64,000 bases of DNA from an uncultured Carboxylicivirga sp. (GCF_963674565.1 NZ_OY771430.1:4898001-4962000); one strand, 5' to 3'; positions 37,784 through 46,319 are shown, counted from the first letter of the stretch. The notes: a model not told the origin generated them from the letters alone. A program made the numbers and translations.

Positions 37784-39007
37784 CTATAAATAGTCGGGTT
37801 TAATTGTTTTATTATTGGTTAGGAATGGTGCCACAGCACGCTCATAAATTCCCTGAACATAGGCAATTGTCATGCCATAGTTAGTAATAGGTATTTGTGC
37901 GTCTTTAGCCAGATTTAATCTGTTATGTAATTGTTTTCGGGTAATCATGCATCCTCCACATTGTATCACCAATGAATAGTCATCAATTGGTCTTTTTATG
38001 TTATCGAGTCCGGCTACTACATCAAAATGTAGGTTTTTACCAGTATAAGCAGATATCCATCTGGGGATTTTTACCCGGCCAATATCATCGCAAGCAACAT
38101 GATGAGAGCACGATTCCAGGAGTAAAATTCTGTCACCGTTCTTTAGATCATCAATTTTGGGTGTTCCTTTCAGGTAGCTTTCAAAATCGCCTTTGAAATG
38201 TGCCAATAAAATACTGAATCCTGTTAATGGGATATCTTTGGGTACCGAGGCATCTGCTTTTAAAAAAATCTGACTATCGGTAATAGCAAGTGCGGGTTTG
38301 ATACCTGTCTTTTTTAAAAATGAATCTACTTCTCTCTCCTTTAAAACAATGCAAACAGCATCATTATCCAGAATATCCCTGATGGCCTGAATCTGTGGTA
38401 GTATTAATCTGCCTTCCGGGGCCTCAATATCTAATGGCGTAATTAATAAAACAATATCACCATATGAAATAAGATCGCCAACCAAAGTAGGCGTTTTATA
38501 GGCTGATTCAGGGATAGCTTGCTGAATTTTTCGTACTAAGGGATTAATGTCTGAATTGATTGCAGAAAAATTCATTACTTCAACAGCATTCTGCTGTCTG
38601 GCAATTTGCAACCACTCTTCTGTAGCCTCAGTAATATCACTCTTATTGTGTAAAAGTATATATGGTACCTCATGTTTTTGAAAACTCTCTATCAAATCCG
38701 TTTCATGCTTGTCCCACTCGTTATTGCAAACGACCAGTATGGCAAGGTCGATTAATTGAATGACCTGAGTTGTTTTTTTGATTCTCAGTTCACCTAATTC
38801 ACCTATGTCATCAATTCCAGCAGTATCAATTAGTACCACAGGACCAAATCCACTGATTTCAAATGATTTTTTTACAGGATCGGTTGTTGTTCCGGCTATA
38901 TCAGAAACAATTGCGATGTCTTGATTAGCAAGTTTATTAATTATAGAACTTTTGCCATTGTTTCTGCGGCCAAAAATACCAATATGAGGCTTTCGATCTC
39001 TACTCAT
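37784..39007 (-). CDS. hydF: [FeFe]-hydrogenase maturation GTPase
   Basis: A protein of about 407 residues, the scaffold/carrier GTPase on which the H-cluster 2Fe subcluster is assembled before delivery to HydA. GTPase motifs: P-loop GRRNNGKSS (13-21), DTAG, and an NKSD-type G4 (LLHNKSD). The C-terminal cluster-binding region has CSH, then 47 residues, then CGGC, in place of the usual HCGGC (Gln replaces that His). The start at 39007 (MSRDRKPHIGIFG) fits the family and a -7 promoter element at 39029-39036; the longer frame from 39031 would begin inside that promoter. hydE, hydG and hydA are not in this window. Confidence 0.94.
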   Translation of the reverse strand: MSRDRKPHIGIFGRRNNGKSSIINKLANQDIAIVSDIAGTTTDPVKKSFEISGFGPVVLIDTAGIDDIGELGELRIKKTTQVIQLIDLAILVVCNNEWDKHETDLIESFQKHEVPYILLHNKSDITEATEEWLQIARQQNAVEVMNFSAINSDINPLVRKIQQAIPESAYKTPTLVGDLISYGDIVLLITPLDIEAPEGRLILPQIQAIRDILDNDAVCIVLKEREVDSFLKKTGIKPALAITDSQIFLKADASVPKDIPLTGFSILLAHFKGDFESYLKGTPKIDDLKNGDRILLLESCSHHVACDDIGRVKIPRWISAYTGKNLHFDVVAGLDNIKRPIDDYSLVIQCGGCMITRKQLHNRLNLAKDAQIPITNYGMTIAYVQGIYERAVAPFLTNNKTIKPDYL

Positions 39008-39028
39008 TTTAATCACCAAATTAGGTAT

Positions 39029-39036
39029 CAAAGGTA
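39029..39036 (-). promoter_or_regulatory. Likely -7 element of hydF
   Basis: The minus strand reads TACCTTTG, matching TAnnTTTG, about 22 bases before the HydF start chosen here. No clear -33 TTTG precedes it. Confidence 0.4.
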
Positions 39037-39111
39037 GATTAATTTCGAATATGATACAGATTGATAGTGGAAAAGATAACGAATCGTATTACTAAGAGTT
39101 TAATTGCTTAC

Positions 39112-39148
39112 AGAAAAAGAAAAATGGAGAGCTTTTAAACTCTCCATT
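39112..39148 (-). terminator. Intrinsic terminator after the 117-residue protein gene
   Basis: AATGGAGAG/CTCTCCATT stem with an eight-base loop, followed on the minus strand by TTTCTTTTTCTG. Confidence 0.85.
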
Positions 39149-39171
39149 CTATAAGTTTGGGTGTAGAATGA

Positions 39172-39525
39172 TTAGCCTGTATAGGCGAGTAAATTTTGTT
39201 TTATAAAAATTCGATAAGTTAAGGCATCCAGTTGTTTAAAAGGTAAGATAGCCATGTTATCAAATCGCAGATGATGTTCAAACTGATTGATTATTCGATC
39301 CACCTCATTGGCATAACCCGGATAATCATTACGTATTTTCAGACAACTCTGTCGGATGATTTCAATTTTCACTTTGTTTTCTTCTTCCGGTTCTGCCAGA
39401 TAGGCGAGACGATTGTTAATGTGTTGTAATACTTTAATCTTGTTTGTGATGTTTAGTTCAATGTTTGTCCATGCTCTTGTGCCATTTTCAACAAGCTTAT
39501 TTAATACTTCGTTGCGAATCTTCAT
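39172..39525 (-). CDS. Small helical protein of unknown function
   Basis: A 117-residue soluble, probably all-helical protein (MKIRNEVLNKLVENG...). It has no signal peptide, membrane segment or recognised motif. It is followed by its own strong terminator and preceded by a 289-base gap, so it is a single-gene unit. The stable open frame plus terminator supports it being real; I cannot suggest a function. Confidence 0.65.
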   Translation of the reverse strand: MKIRNEVLNKLVENGTRAWTNIELNITNKIKVLQHINNRLAYLAEPEEENKVKIEIIRQSCLKIRNDYPGYANEVDRIINQFEHHLRFDNMAILPFKQLDALTYRIFIKQNLLAYTG

Positions 39526-39814
39526 AGTTCTGTAGTTAGTCTTAGTTTGTTTTATCTATTAATTGCAGAACTTTCAAATCGTAACACCTTTTTAATAAAA
39601 AATATATGCTGTCTGTCAAAAAAGTATTAGAACTAATAATATGAAGGTGATGATAACTGATTTGATCATTGAGATAAGGTTTCATAACCTTAAGATTATC
39701 ATATGGCGAGGTTATTTTTGAACCTTGAATAAAATGAATTTTATTGCTTAATATGAATAGTTTAGCCTTTCGCTTATTATATGTTTTTAGGTTGATGTAT
39801 ACGTGTAGTGAGTA
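39526..39814. other. Intergenic gap downstream of the PspA-polyamine genes
   Basis: This AT-rich gap lies between the K+ channel stop and the small helical protein. The only structure seen is a short AAGGTT-TCAT-AACCTT hairpin (39676-39691) without a T-tract. No promoter with both elements and no terminator for the channel gene could be called. Confidence 0.5.
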
Positions 39815-40840
39815 TCAAAGTCCTTCTTTTACACCAAATAATTTTTCAAGTTGAATTTTATTTTGGCCAAGAGATATGATAATGAGATACTGACCTTTTT
39901 CAATGATTTGTGCGTCGGAAGGATTTTTTATCACTCTATTGTCAATAACCAAACCAATAAGGATGACATTGATTTCTTTTTTCATATTGACAAATGCGTC
40001 AAAGTATGTCAAACCCTTGTATGGATTTTGTTCGGTCACTTTAAATTGCTGAATGTCCTGATCTTCCATTTTAATACTTGTAGAAATCAGGTCTTCGGTG
40101 AATTCAGCAACATGTGGTTCGAATAAATAGCTTGCTACAAGTCGTGCTGCAACTTCGCTTCGCGAAACTACATGTTGGATGCCTGTATTGATCAAAGTCT
40201 CTTTCAGATCGGGATTGGTACAATTAACGATTATGTTGAGGTTAGAAAACTCCCTTTTGAGGTTTAATACAAAGACAAGAGTTTCTGTATCTTCATTAAA
40301 GTTGATAAATACAGCTTTGGTTTTTTCAATATTGGCTTTTCGATAAGCCTCCATATTGTTGTAATCGGCAAACATAGCAAAGCATTGATCATGCGGGTAA
40401 AGATCTTTAATCAATTCCAAATCACTTTTAAGGTTGGTGACAAACGCAATGTTATGACCTGTTGGGAAGATTTGGTCAGCTACTTTTCTGCCAAAATCAT
40501 TCCAACCGATAATCAAATAATGATCTTCGAATTTTGTTCCGAAAAAACCGTTCTTCTTCTTTTCCATATATGTATTTATTCTACTGCTGATTTCACCAAT
40601 AAAATAGCCTATAACTCCCAGGCTACCTAAAATTACAAATAGTCCCACTACCTTTCCAAGCGGTGTAACGGGATAAAAGTCGCCATAACCAACGGTTGTA
40701 AGGGTTACAATGGCATACCAGAGGGCATCAGTAATCGACTGAATATTAGCACCAGGATCTTTGCTTTCGATTACTGAAATAAGATAGATTAAAAAGAGAT
40801 AGACAATAAAGCCAATTGCTAATACTGCTTTTTTCTTCAT
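39815..40840 (-). CDS. K+ channel with cytoplasmic RCK (TrkA-N/TrkA-C) domain
   Basis: A 341-residue two-helix potassium channel. TM1 is at about 5-24, the pore loop has selectivity filter TVGYGD (49-54), and TM2 is at about 63-85. An RCK domain follows (Rossmann-type from LIIGWNDFGRKV), then a C-terminal TrkA-C-like domain. RCK channels open in response to nucleotides or ions. It is the last gene of the speE-speD-channel group, 12 bases after speD. Because polyamines are classic blockers of inward-rectifier K+ channels, its association with polyamine synthesis genes is suggestive (inference). Confidence 0.93.
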   Translation of the reverse strand: MKKKAVLAIGFIVYLFLIYLISVIESKDPGANIQSITDALWYAIVTLTTVGYGDFYPVTPLGKVVGLFVILGSLGVIGYFIGEISSRINTYMEKKKNGFFGTKFEDHYLIIGWNDFGRKVADQIFPTGHNIAFVTNLKSDLELIKDLYPHDQCFAMFADYNNMEAYRKANIEKTKAVFINFNEDTETLVFVLNLKREFSNLNIIVNCTNPDLKETLINTGIQHVVSRSEVAARLVASYLFEPHVAEFTEDLISTSIKMEDQDIQQFKVTEQNPYKGLTYFDAFVNMKKEINVILIGLVIDNRVIKNPSDAQIIEKGQYLIIISLGQNKIQLEKLFGVKEGL

Positions 40841-40852
40841 ATCACAGTTTTT

Positions 40853-41221
40853 CTAATGTATTGTTAGTTCAGTTTCACAACTCAATTCTTCAACTTCATT
40901 CTCCCACTGATAACTAACTGAGCTTTGCTTGCATAAATTTATAAAATTCACGGCTTTTTCTTTGTTACAGCTGCTGAGTTCAATATACGACCATCCACTT
41001 TTGGAGAAAGTGTGAACTGCCAAATGAGATTCGGCCAGTAACCAAAAAGCTGTGAAACCATTAAGCGGAAACTCCTGATCGGTATAATTGAGAACATTAA
41101 ATCCGCTTTTAATCAAAGTATGATCAAAGCTTTTTTTGAGTTCTATTGGATTGGTTTGATTTATCCATCCTTTAATATTATATATTTTTGGTGGCAGTTC
41201 AACTGCATTTATTTTTGTCAT
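40853..41221 (-). CDS. speD: S-adenosylmethionine decarboxylase (pyruvoyl type)
   Basis: A 122-residue prokaryotic class-1b AdoMet decarboxylase, which makes the aminopropyl donor for spermidine. The self-cleavage motif ESHLAVHTF gives pyruvoyl-forming Ser65, with His70 and Cys85; the spacing matches the T. maritima enzyme (Ser63, His68, Cys83). It is encoded between the membrane spermidine synthase (11-base gap) and the K+ channel. The usual partner reaction is aminopropyl transfer to putrescine. No ornithine or arginine decarboxylase is present in the window. Confidence 0.92.
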   Translation of the reverse strand: MTKINAVELPPKIYNIKGWINQTNPIELKKSFDHTLIKSGFNVLNYTDQEFPLNGFTAFWLLAESHLAVHTFSKSGWSYIELSSCNKEKAVNFINLCKQSSVSYQWENEVEELSCETELTIH

Positions 41222-41232
41222 ATTTGCTTGCT

Positions 41233-42786
41233 TTAGTATAAGTCCCAGTTACCTTTTAAGTAATATTTATAAAGTACCGGATCATGTATTCTGTTTACTT
41301 TTACTGAATCAGATTGCCCTGGAAAAATATCTTTACCAAATGAGGTTATTAGTTGCATTGCCTCATTATTCAGCCATTGTGTTTCTACATTGCCGAAAGC
41401 CAATGATTGCATTTTTTGCTTCAGGTTAATGGCTCGTTCTGTTTTGATACCCATTGACCAGCCCCATTCACCTAATGTTATCACCTGGTTATGTAATGGA
41501 ATGGTATTAAAACCAGCTTCTCTCATTGTGTTTAAAATACATTTAAAGGCTTTAGTTGCGAAATACGGACTGCCTGCCTGTGTAATAATCATGCCTTCGG
41601 GGCGCAGATGTTTATAACACACATTGTAAAATTCAACTGAATATAACCTTCCCAGTTCCACGGTTCTGGGATCCGGTAAGTCGATAATTATTATGTCGTA
41701 AAAGTCTTTGTTGTGAGTCAGGTAATGATATCCATCAGCATTGATGATTTCTACTTTAGGATCATTCATCGAACCTTTATTCAGATTAGTTAAGATGGGA
41801 TTTTCCTGTCCTAATTTTGTCATGGCAGGATCCAGATCAACTAACCGGATGCTTTCAACCATTGGGTATTTTAGTACTTCACGAGCTGCACAACCATCTC
41901 CACCACCCAGTATTAATACTTTTTGCGGGTTAGAATGTAATGTCATAATCGGATGCACCAAGGGCTCGTGATACATTACTTCATCCATGGTACAAAGCTG
42001 TTGATTACTGTTCAGATAAAGCCAGTAATCATTTTCCCATTGTGTTATGACAATCTTTTGGTATTGACTTTGTTCTGAATAAACAACTTTATCTTTATAC
42101 TTAATTTGTTCACCATATTTTATGATGGGGTCGGAAAAGATAACTCCCGAAATTATTACAATGGTCACAATCCAAATGGAAGTGTTGATGTATTTTTTAT
42201 ACTGTTGGGCAATCAGTTTATTTAGCATCAGGTAAACACCAATTGCAACACCAAAATTGACGGTTCCCAAAAAGAATGGAAGATAAGTTAAGCCTAGGAA
42301 TGGTAGTCCCAGAACGACAAAGAAGATTCCGCCAATCAGACTCCCGTAATAATCTTTTTCCAGTACGTTTGAGATATTAATTCTAAGGGATTCATATTCA
42401 TTGTTGATTCGCATCACCAAAGGAATCTCCATGCCAATTAAAGTACCAATGATGATAGAGAAACCGTAAATGAATATTGCTAAAGAAGTTGTGAATGCCG
42501 AGATGGTATAAACCACCATAGGGGCAAAAGAAACTACTAATGACAAGATGAACTCCAGTATTAGAAACTTCTCTGTGAGGTTTGTTTTAAATGATTTACT
42601 AATACGACTTCCCAGACCCATCGAAAACATCATGGTGGACACAATCATGGTCCATTGCAAAATGGAATCACCCAAAAAATAGGTAGCCAGAGTTGACAGA
42701 AGATATTCGGCTATGATTCCACTGAAGCCGGTAGCAAAGATAGCTGCCATTAAAATGGCAGAGTATTTATTTCGAACTTTAAACAT
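41233..42786 (-). CDS. speE: Membrane-embedded polyamine aminopropyltransferase (spermidine synthase)
   Basis: A 517-residue fusion. About seven membrane helices (residues 1-220) precede a spermidine-synthase domain (about 235-460) with the decarboxylated-SAM site GGGDG (294-298) and the catalytic acid in IIIDLPDP (Asp369). DEVMYHEPLVHP (268-279) is the family polyamine-site motif. The enzyme would make spermidine or a related polyamine at the cytoplasmic face of the inner membrane. It is the first gene after an internal terminator and is followed closely by speD and the K+ channel gene. The membrane anchor and the PspA neighbourhood suggest locally made polyamine for the membrane; that is inference. 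Confidence 0.93.
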   Translation of the reverse strand: MFKVRNKYSAILMAAIFATGFSGIIAEYLLSTLATYFLGDSILQWTMIVSTMMFSMGLGSRISKSFKTNLTEKFLILEFILSLVVSFAPMVVYTISAFTTSLAIFIYGFSIIIGTLIGMEIPLVMRINNEYESLRINISNVLEKDYYGSLIGGIFFVVLGLPFLGLTYLPFFLGTVNFGVAIGVYLMLNKLIAQQYKKYINTSIWIVTIVIISGVIFSDPIIKYGEQIKYKDKVVYSEQSQYQKIVITQWENDYWLYLNSNQQLCTMDEVMYHEPLVHPIMTLHSNPQKVLILGGGDGCAAREVLKYPMVESIRLVDLDPAMTKLGQENPILTNLNKGSMNDPKVEIINADGYHYLTHNKDFYDIIIIDLPDPRTVELGRLYSVEFYNVCYKHLRPEGMIITQAGSPYFATKAFKCILNTMREAGFNTIPLHNQVITLGEWGWSMGIKTERAINLKQKMQSLAFGNVETQWLNNEAMQLITSFGKDIFPGQSDSVKVNRIHDPVLYKYYLKGNWDLY

Positions 42787-42803
42787 TTAAATCAAGATAA
42801 TGC

Positions 42804-42844
42804 AAAAAAACACGGAGAATAAGGGATTACCTTATCTCCGTGTT
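42804..42844 (-). terminator. Strong terminator between the DUF350 and speE genes
   Basis: On the minus strand AACACGGAGATAAGG pairs with CCTTATTCTCCGTGTT (15 bp, one bulged base) around a five-base loop, followed by a run of seven T. It splits the otherwise tightly packed PspA-polyamine genes into two expression units. Confidence 0.85.
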
Positions 42845-42862
42845 AAATTCAGCAATGTTGTA

Positions 42863-43732
42863 TCAGATACACCAGGTAATCATAATAGATCCACCAATAT
42901 AAGCGAATGCTTCAATAATGGCAGCACCAACATTTGGTTTTTCCTGGTTAATAATTTCATCCGTAAGGCGCTGACCCGGTAAAAGGATCTTGTCAGTTAA
43001 AAAGCGCATAACAGGTAAAAGCAATATTCCTAAAGCCAATTCAAAACCTGCTTCGGTAAAGGTGTATGCCCAGCCTTCAAAATCACCCATTAATGCATGA
43101 CGAATAAGATTAGCGATAGCTATCAATGCTCCGGCGAAGCCAACACCAACAGCTACGTTGTCTTTTTCAATGTGTTCGTGAACATCGTAAGGTGTTATAA
43201 GCTGGTAAACAGCTGCAGTTATAAATAAGGCAATTTGTCCGGCAAACCAGAATACCACAGCTGACGTTATACCTTCAAGTAGCGTTCCACTTTCGCCAGT
43301 AACGGCTCCAAAGATAATCAAACCTGAAGCGACTGAAATGGCACCTTCAATAACACCGGTACCTGAATTTCTGTCTTCAATAATTTCTTTCTTAACAGAG
43401 AATTTACTCAATATTATCTTATCGTTTAGCCAGATAGATATATTTAAAAGAACGATGGCCAGGATGCCATATATGGCAATATCCTGAATGTCGAGCAGTA
43501 AACCTCTTGACGGACCAACTATAGCACTTCCAATGGCAGCTAATAATCCGATAAAATAACCAACATGGGCAAAGGAGAATGCCAGGTTATCTTTTTCAAC
43601 AAGTTCTTCCTTTACATTAAAACCTTTATTAACCAGTTGGTAAACCATTTTCCCAATGAAGAAAATTGCAAAGCCAACAGCAATGTATAATACAGCATCA
43701 TATAAGATGTTTGAATAGTATGATAAAGTCAT
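42863..43732 (-). CDS. Double DUF350 (YjfL-like) membrane protein
   Basis: A 289-residue inner-membrane protein with about eight helices arranged as two copies of the DUF350/YjfL unit. Each copy has a typical charged EKDNLAFSFAHVGYFIG or EKDNVAVGVGFAGALIA segment, showing internal duplication. E. coli YjfL is a single-unit protein found beside the PspA-like YjfJ, so this association is recurrent. The molecular function is unknown. It is the last gene of the upstream group (YbjN-like to DUF350), ending before a strong terminator. Confidence 0.88.
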   Translation of the reverse strand: MTLSYYSNILYDAVLYIAVGFAIFFIGKMVYQLVNKGFNVKEELVEKDNLAFSFAHVGYFIGLLAAIGSAIVGPSRGLLLDIQDIAIYGILAIVLLNISIWLNDKIILSKFSVKKEIIEDRNSGTGVIEGAISVASGLIIFGAVTGESGTLLEGITSAVVFWFAGQIALFITAAVYQLITPYDVHEHIEKDNVAVGVGFAGALIAIANLIRHALMGDFEGWAYTFTEAGFELALGILLLPVMRFLTDKILLPGQRLTDEIINQEKPNVGAAIIEAFAYIGGSIMITWCI

Positions 43733-43753
43733 GTCTTAAAAGTTGAGTTAGTA

Positions 43754-44569
43754 TTATTTGCCAAATCCTCCACTACGGCTGCGTGATGAAGAGCCACTGT
43801 AGCGACTTGAACTACGACTCGTTTTATTAGAGTAGCTGGAACTGGAAGAATAACTTCTTGAGCTTTTAGCTGCTGTAGAGCGCTTTACTTCACTTCTTAC
43901 ATTTTGCTTAAATGAAGAGGGTTTATTTCCCCAGGTACTGCTTTTTCCTGTACCGGATGAGGTGTAAGTATTTGTTCCGTATACTGTCCTTCCAGATGGG
44001 CCGTAATATGGACGGGAACCATAATATCCACCTCCATAATAATCATCGTAATAGGATCTGCGGGCAGGGTAGGTCATCATGTTAAACATGGATGACATAA
44101 AAGCGTATCTGCCGTAAAATTCCCAGAAGGATGATCCGTTACGTTCAGTCCAATGTCCATATTTAGGATTACCTACATAATGATTATAACCTGCAGGACT
44201 GGCTTGCTTACTCAGTTTGCCATCTTTCTTCGAAACAATTTCCATTCCCATGTTATCCACATTGGCAGCGAAAAAAGCATCAGGTACTTCTTCCCAGTCA
44301 GTTGTAGATAATAATACAGTATCGAGTTGTTCAACTATTACATTATACATGTGGTAGTAATTACTACCTCTCGAATCCATGTCAAGCAGGATGATGGAAT
44401 AGTTTTGTTCGTTATTAAGGCTTGTAATTAGTTTATCAACCGGTGTTTTTTGCCAGGAGCTGGCAGTTGTGTCAACTCTTCTGGATCGGTTGGTGCAGTT
44501 ATTACAGGAGCGTAAAACTATAAATCCTAAGATAACTACTATTATTACCTTTGCAATTCCGTTGTTCAT
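43754..44569 (-). CDS. Membrane-anchored Ser/Arg/Tyr-rich protein of the PspA group
   Basis: A 271-residue protein. One N-terminal membrane helix (VIIVVILGFIVLRSCNNC, two to three Cys at its end), a globular region (about 35-155), then a low-complexity tail of about 110 residues rich in Ser, Arg, Tyr and Gly (runs such as SRSYSSSSSYSNKTSRSSS), ending GGFGK. The tail is strongly basic and probably disordered. I do not recognise the globular part. Tight spacing (23 and 21 bases) places it firmly in the PspA-DUF350 operon, so it is probably a membrane partner of that system. Confidence 0.75.
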   Translation of the reverse strand: MNNGIAKVIIVVILGFIVLRSCNNCTNRSRRVDTTASSWQKTPVDKLITSLNNEQNYSIILLDMDSRGSNYYHMYNVIVEQLDTVLLSTTDWEEVPDAFFAANVDNMGMEIVSKKDGKLSKQASPAGYNHYVGNPKYGHWTERNGSSFWEFYGRYAFMSSMFNMMTYPARRSYYDDYYGGGYYGSRPYYGPSGRTVYGTNTYTSSGTGKSSTWGNKPSSFKQNVRSEVKRSTAAKSSRSYSSSSSYSNKTSRSSSRYSGSSSRSRSGGFGK

Positions 44570-44592
44570 AATTTAATTGTTTGGGTTTTTAA

Positions 44593-45138
44593 TTATTCTT
44601 CACCCGGCAGAATATTTGATATTTCAAATGGTTTTATACTTTTCCCGATAGAGGCTTCAAATTCTTTCTCATCCCATTGTTCAATACAAAGAAGATGCTC
44701 GCCTGTGGCGTCTTCGAAGTCCCACGAGCGGAATTCTTCCCATTCGGTTCCTTTAGTGATATTATGAAAATAACCGGGCAATTCTTTCTCCATATGATAG
44801 GTGATGCCTTTATAGGTTATTTTTTTTGGTGGTTGCTGATGGGCAATCAGGGTATCGGTGAGGTCATCCTTTAGAGCTCTTACCTTAACCTTTTGCATAA
44901 AAGAAATTACCAATTCGTCATCTTCCTCTATGCCTAAAAAACGGGTCTCAGCCCCGTTGCTAATCTGAAATTCGCGGGTGAAATAATTATTTCCCCAATC
45001 GTATTCCATTATGGTTTCCACAACCCATGTTGATAAATCGTATTCAAACACGAATCCAACATCCAGATCCTGAATCCGAATGTTGGTACTATCGTAATGC
45101 GATTCCTTCTTCTTTTTAAAAATATCAAATAATCCCAT
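44593..45138 (-). CDS. DUF4178 domain protein
   Basis: A 181-residue cytoplasmic beta-rich protein. The central segment (DLDVGFVFEYDLSTWVVE to about residue 160) matches the DUF4178 pattern, including the FLGIEEDDELVI and ITYHMEKE-type strands. DUF4178 genes recur beside DUF350, PspA and spermidine synthase genes in bacteria (recollection of published genome-context surveys), so function is linked to the same membrane/polyamine system but unproven. It lies 20 bases after pspA and 23 bases before the Ser/Arg-rich gene. Confidence 0.82.
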   Translation of the reverse strand: MGLFDIFKKKKESHYDSTNIRIQDLDVGFVFEYDLSTWVVETIMEYDWGNNYFTREFQISNGAETRFLGIEEDDELVISFMQKVKVRALKDDLTDTLIAHQQPPKKITYKGITYHMEKELPGYFHNITKGTEWEEFRSWDFEDATGEHLLCIEQWDEKEFEASIGKSIKPFEISNILPGEE

Positions 45139-45158
45139 ATGAGTATTAAACGGGTATG

Positions 45159-45866
45159 TTATTCACTTTTGCTTTTTAACTTAGCCTTCAACTCTTCCAG
45201 TGAATTAGATGCTTTCACATTTTTTTCAGAAAGAACTTCATCAATTTCATCATCAATGCTCTTGTTTTCAAGACTAATCTCGCCGTAAGCTTCAGATAGA
45301 GCCTCTTCCTGGGCAACTTTTTCTTTCATCTTCTCAAGCATCGAAACAGTTCCTGAGCTATCAATGCCACTTAATTGTTTGTTAATTTTTTGTGTGGCGC
45401 TGCTAACCCGTGCTCGGGCTTTAAGGGTGCGCAATTCATTTTCGTAACTCGAAATGGTGCTCTTTAGTTTTTTAACGTTTTTATCAAGTGTTGCAATGTT
45501 GTGGTCAAAACGGTTCACTTCTTCCTGAGCTCTTCTGGCAGCTTCTAAAGCTTCTTCTTTTTTGGTAAGTGCTTCAGTAGCCAAACGATCAGCTTCGGCA
45601 ACATCGATTTCTCCTTTCTCGGCTTTCTGAATTAAAAGAATAGCTTTTTGTTCGTAGCTTTGAGCCAGTGACTTACTGTCGTTTAAATCTTTTTTACTTC
45701 TGATAGACATTGCTTTTACTTCAGCTAATGCCTGGAGACTATTATCCAAATCTTTTTTAAGGTCGCGAATGCCCTGCTCAGTCATTTTTATTGGATCTTC
45801 CAATTTATCGACTATGGCGTGAGCTTCGGCTTTTCCTACATTAAATATTCTGTTGAAAATTCCCAT
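45159..45866 (-). CDS. PspA/IM30 family membrane-stress protein
   Basis: A 235-residue coiled-coil protein of the PspA/Vipp1 (ESCRT-III-like) family. MGIFNRIFNVGKAEAHAIVDK is the amphipathic membrane-binding start, followed by long heptad-rich helices to about residue 190 and an acidic C-terminus (DDEIDEVLSE...). Such proteins polymerise on damaged membranes and reduce proton leakage. It is second in the operon, 13 bases after the YbjN-like gene. No PspF or PspBC is nearby; control is probably by the shared promoter upstream. Confidence 0.93.
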   Translation of the reverse strand: MGIFNRIFNVGKAEAHAIVDKLEDPIKMTEQGIRDLKKDLDNSLQALAEVKAMSIRSKKDLNDSKSLAQSYEQKAILLIQKAEKGEIDVAEADRLATEALTKKEEALEAARRAQEEVNRFDHNIATLDKNVKKLKSTISSYENELRTLKARARVSSATQKINKQLSGIDSSGTVSMLEKMKEKVAQEEALSEAYGEISLENKSIDDEIDEVLSEKNVKASNSLEELKAKLKSKSE

Positions 45867-45879
45867 TTCTGAATTGATT

Positions 45880-46275
45880 TTAAGCTTTTGAAAATTCGAT
45901 TAACTGATCGGAATACTCTGATAATAAAAGTTTAAGAGAATTCAGACTTCCTTCCAACTCATTTAAGTCCAGATTTTCGAGCTGAAGGGTATCGCGGAAA
46001 ATTACTTTTTTACCTTCTTCGTCTAAAACAAAGGCACCATGTACAATTTGACGATTCATCACCAGAAGTGATTTATAAATATCTTCTGAACCTTTTTCCA
46101 GTTCAAAAAGTAGTCCTTCGATAATCAGGATTGAATCTTCACAATCGACTATTAAATTTGAAATGCCGTCTTCTTCTTTTTCAACGACAAATAATTCTTC
46201 CACGGCGTCTTCCGACACAATGTGGTATTCAAGGTCAAGGAGGAAGTCTCTAACCTTGTTAAAATGTTCACTCAT
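45880..46275 (-). CDS. YbjN/type III chaperone-fold-like protein
   Basis: A 131-residue acidic protein starting MSEHFNKVRDFLLDL. The alternation of short helices and strands (YHIVSEDAVEELFVVE, NLIVDCEDSILIIEG) and its length resemble the YbjN/CesT-like chaperone fold. The start at 46275 is preferred to 46314 because a -7 promoter element overlaps the longer version. It is the first gene of the PspA operon and may act as a chaperone or regulator for it. Fold assignment is by eye only. Confidence 0.7.
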   Translation of the reverse strand: MSEHFNKVRDFLLDLEYHIVSEDAVEELFVVEKEEDGISNLIVDCEDSILIIEGLLFELEKGSEDIYKSLLVMNRQIVHGAFVLDEEGKKVIFRDTLQLENLDLNELEGSLNSLKLLLSEYSDQLIEFSKA

Positions 46276-46311
46276 GTTTAACGTGTTTTTATTATTGGTT
46301 ATGGGACAAAC

Positions 46312-46319
46312 CAAATATA
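46312..46319 (-). promoter_or_regulatory. -7 element of the PspA operon
   Basis: The minus strand reads TATATTTG (TAnnTTTG) about 37 bases before the first start codon. The -33 region is weak, so an activator or alternative sigma factor may be involved. Confidence 0.5.
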
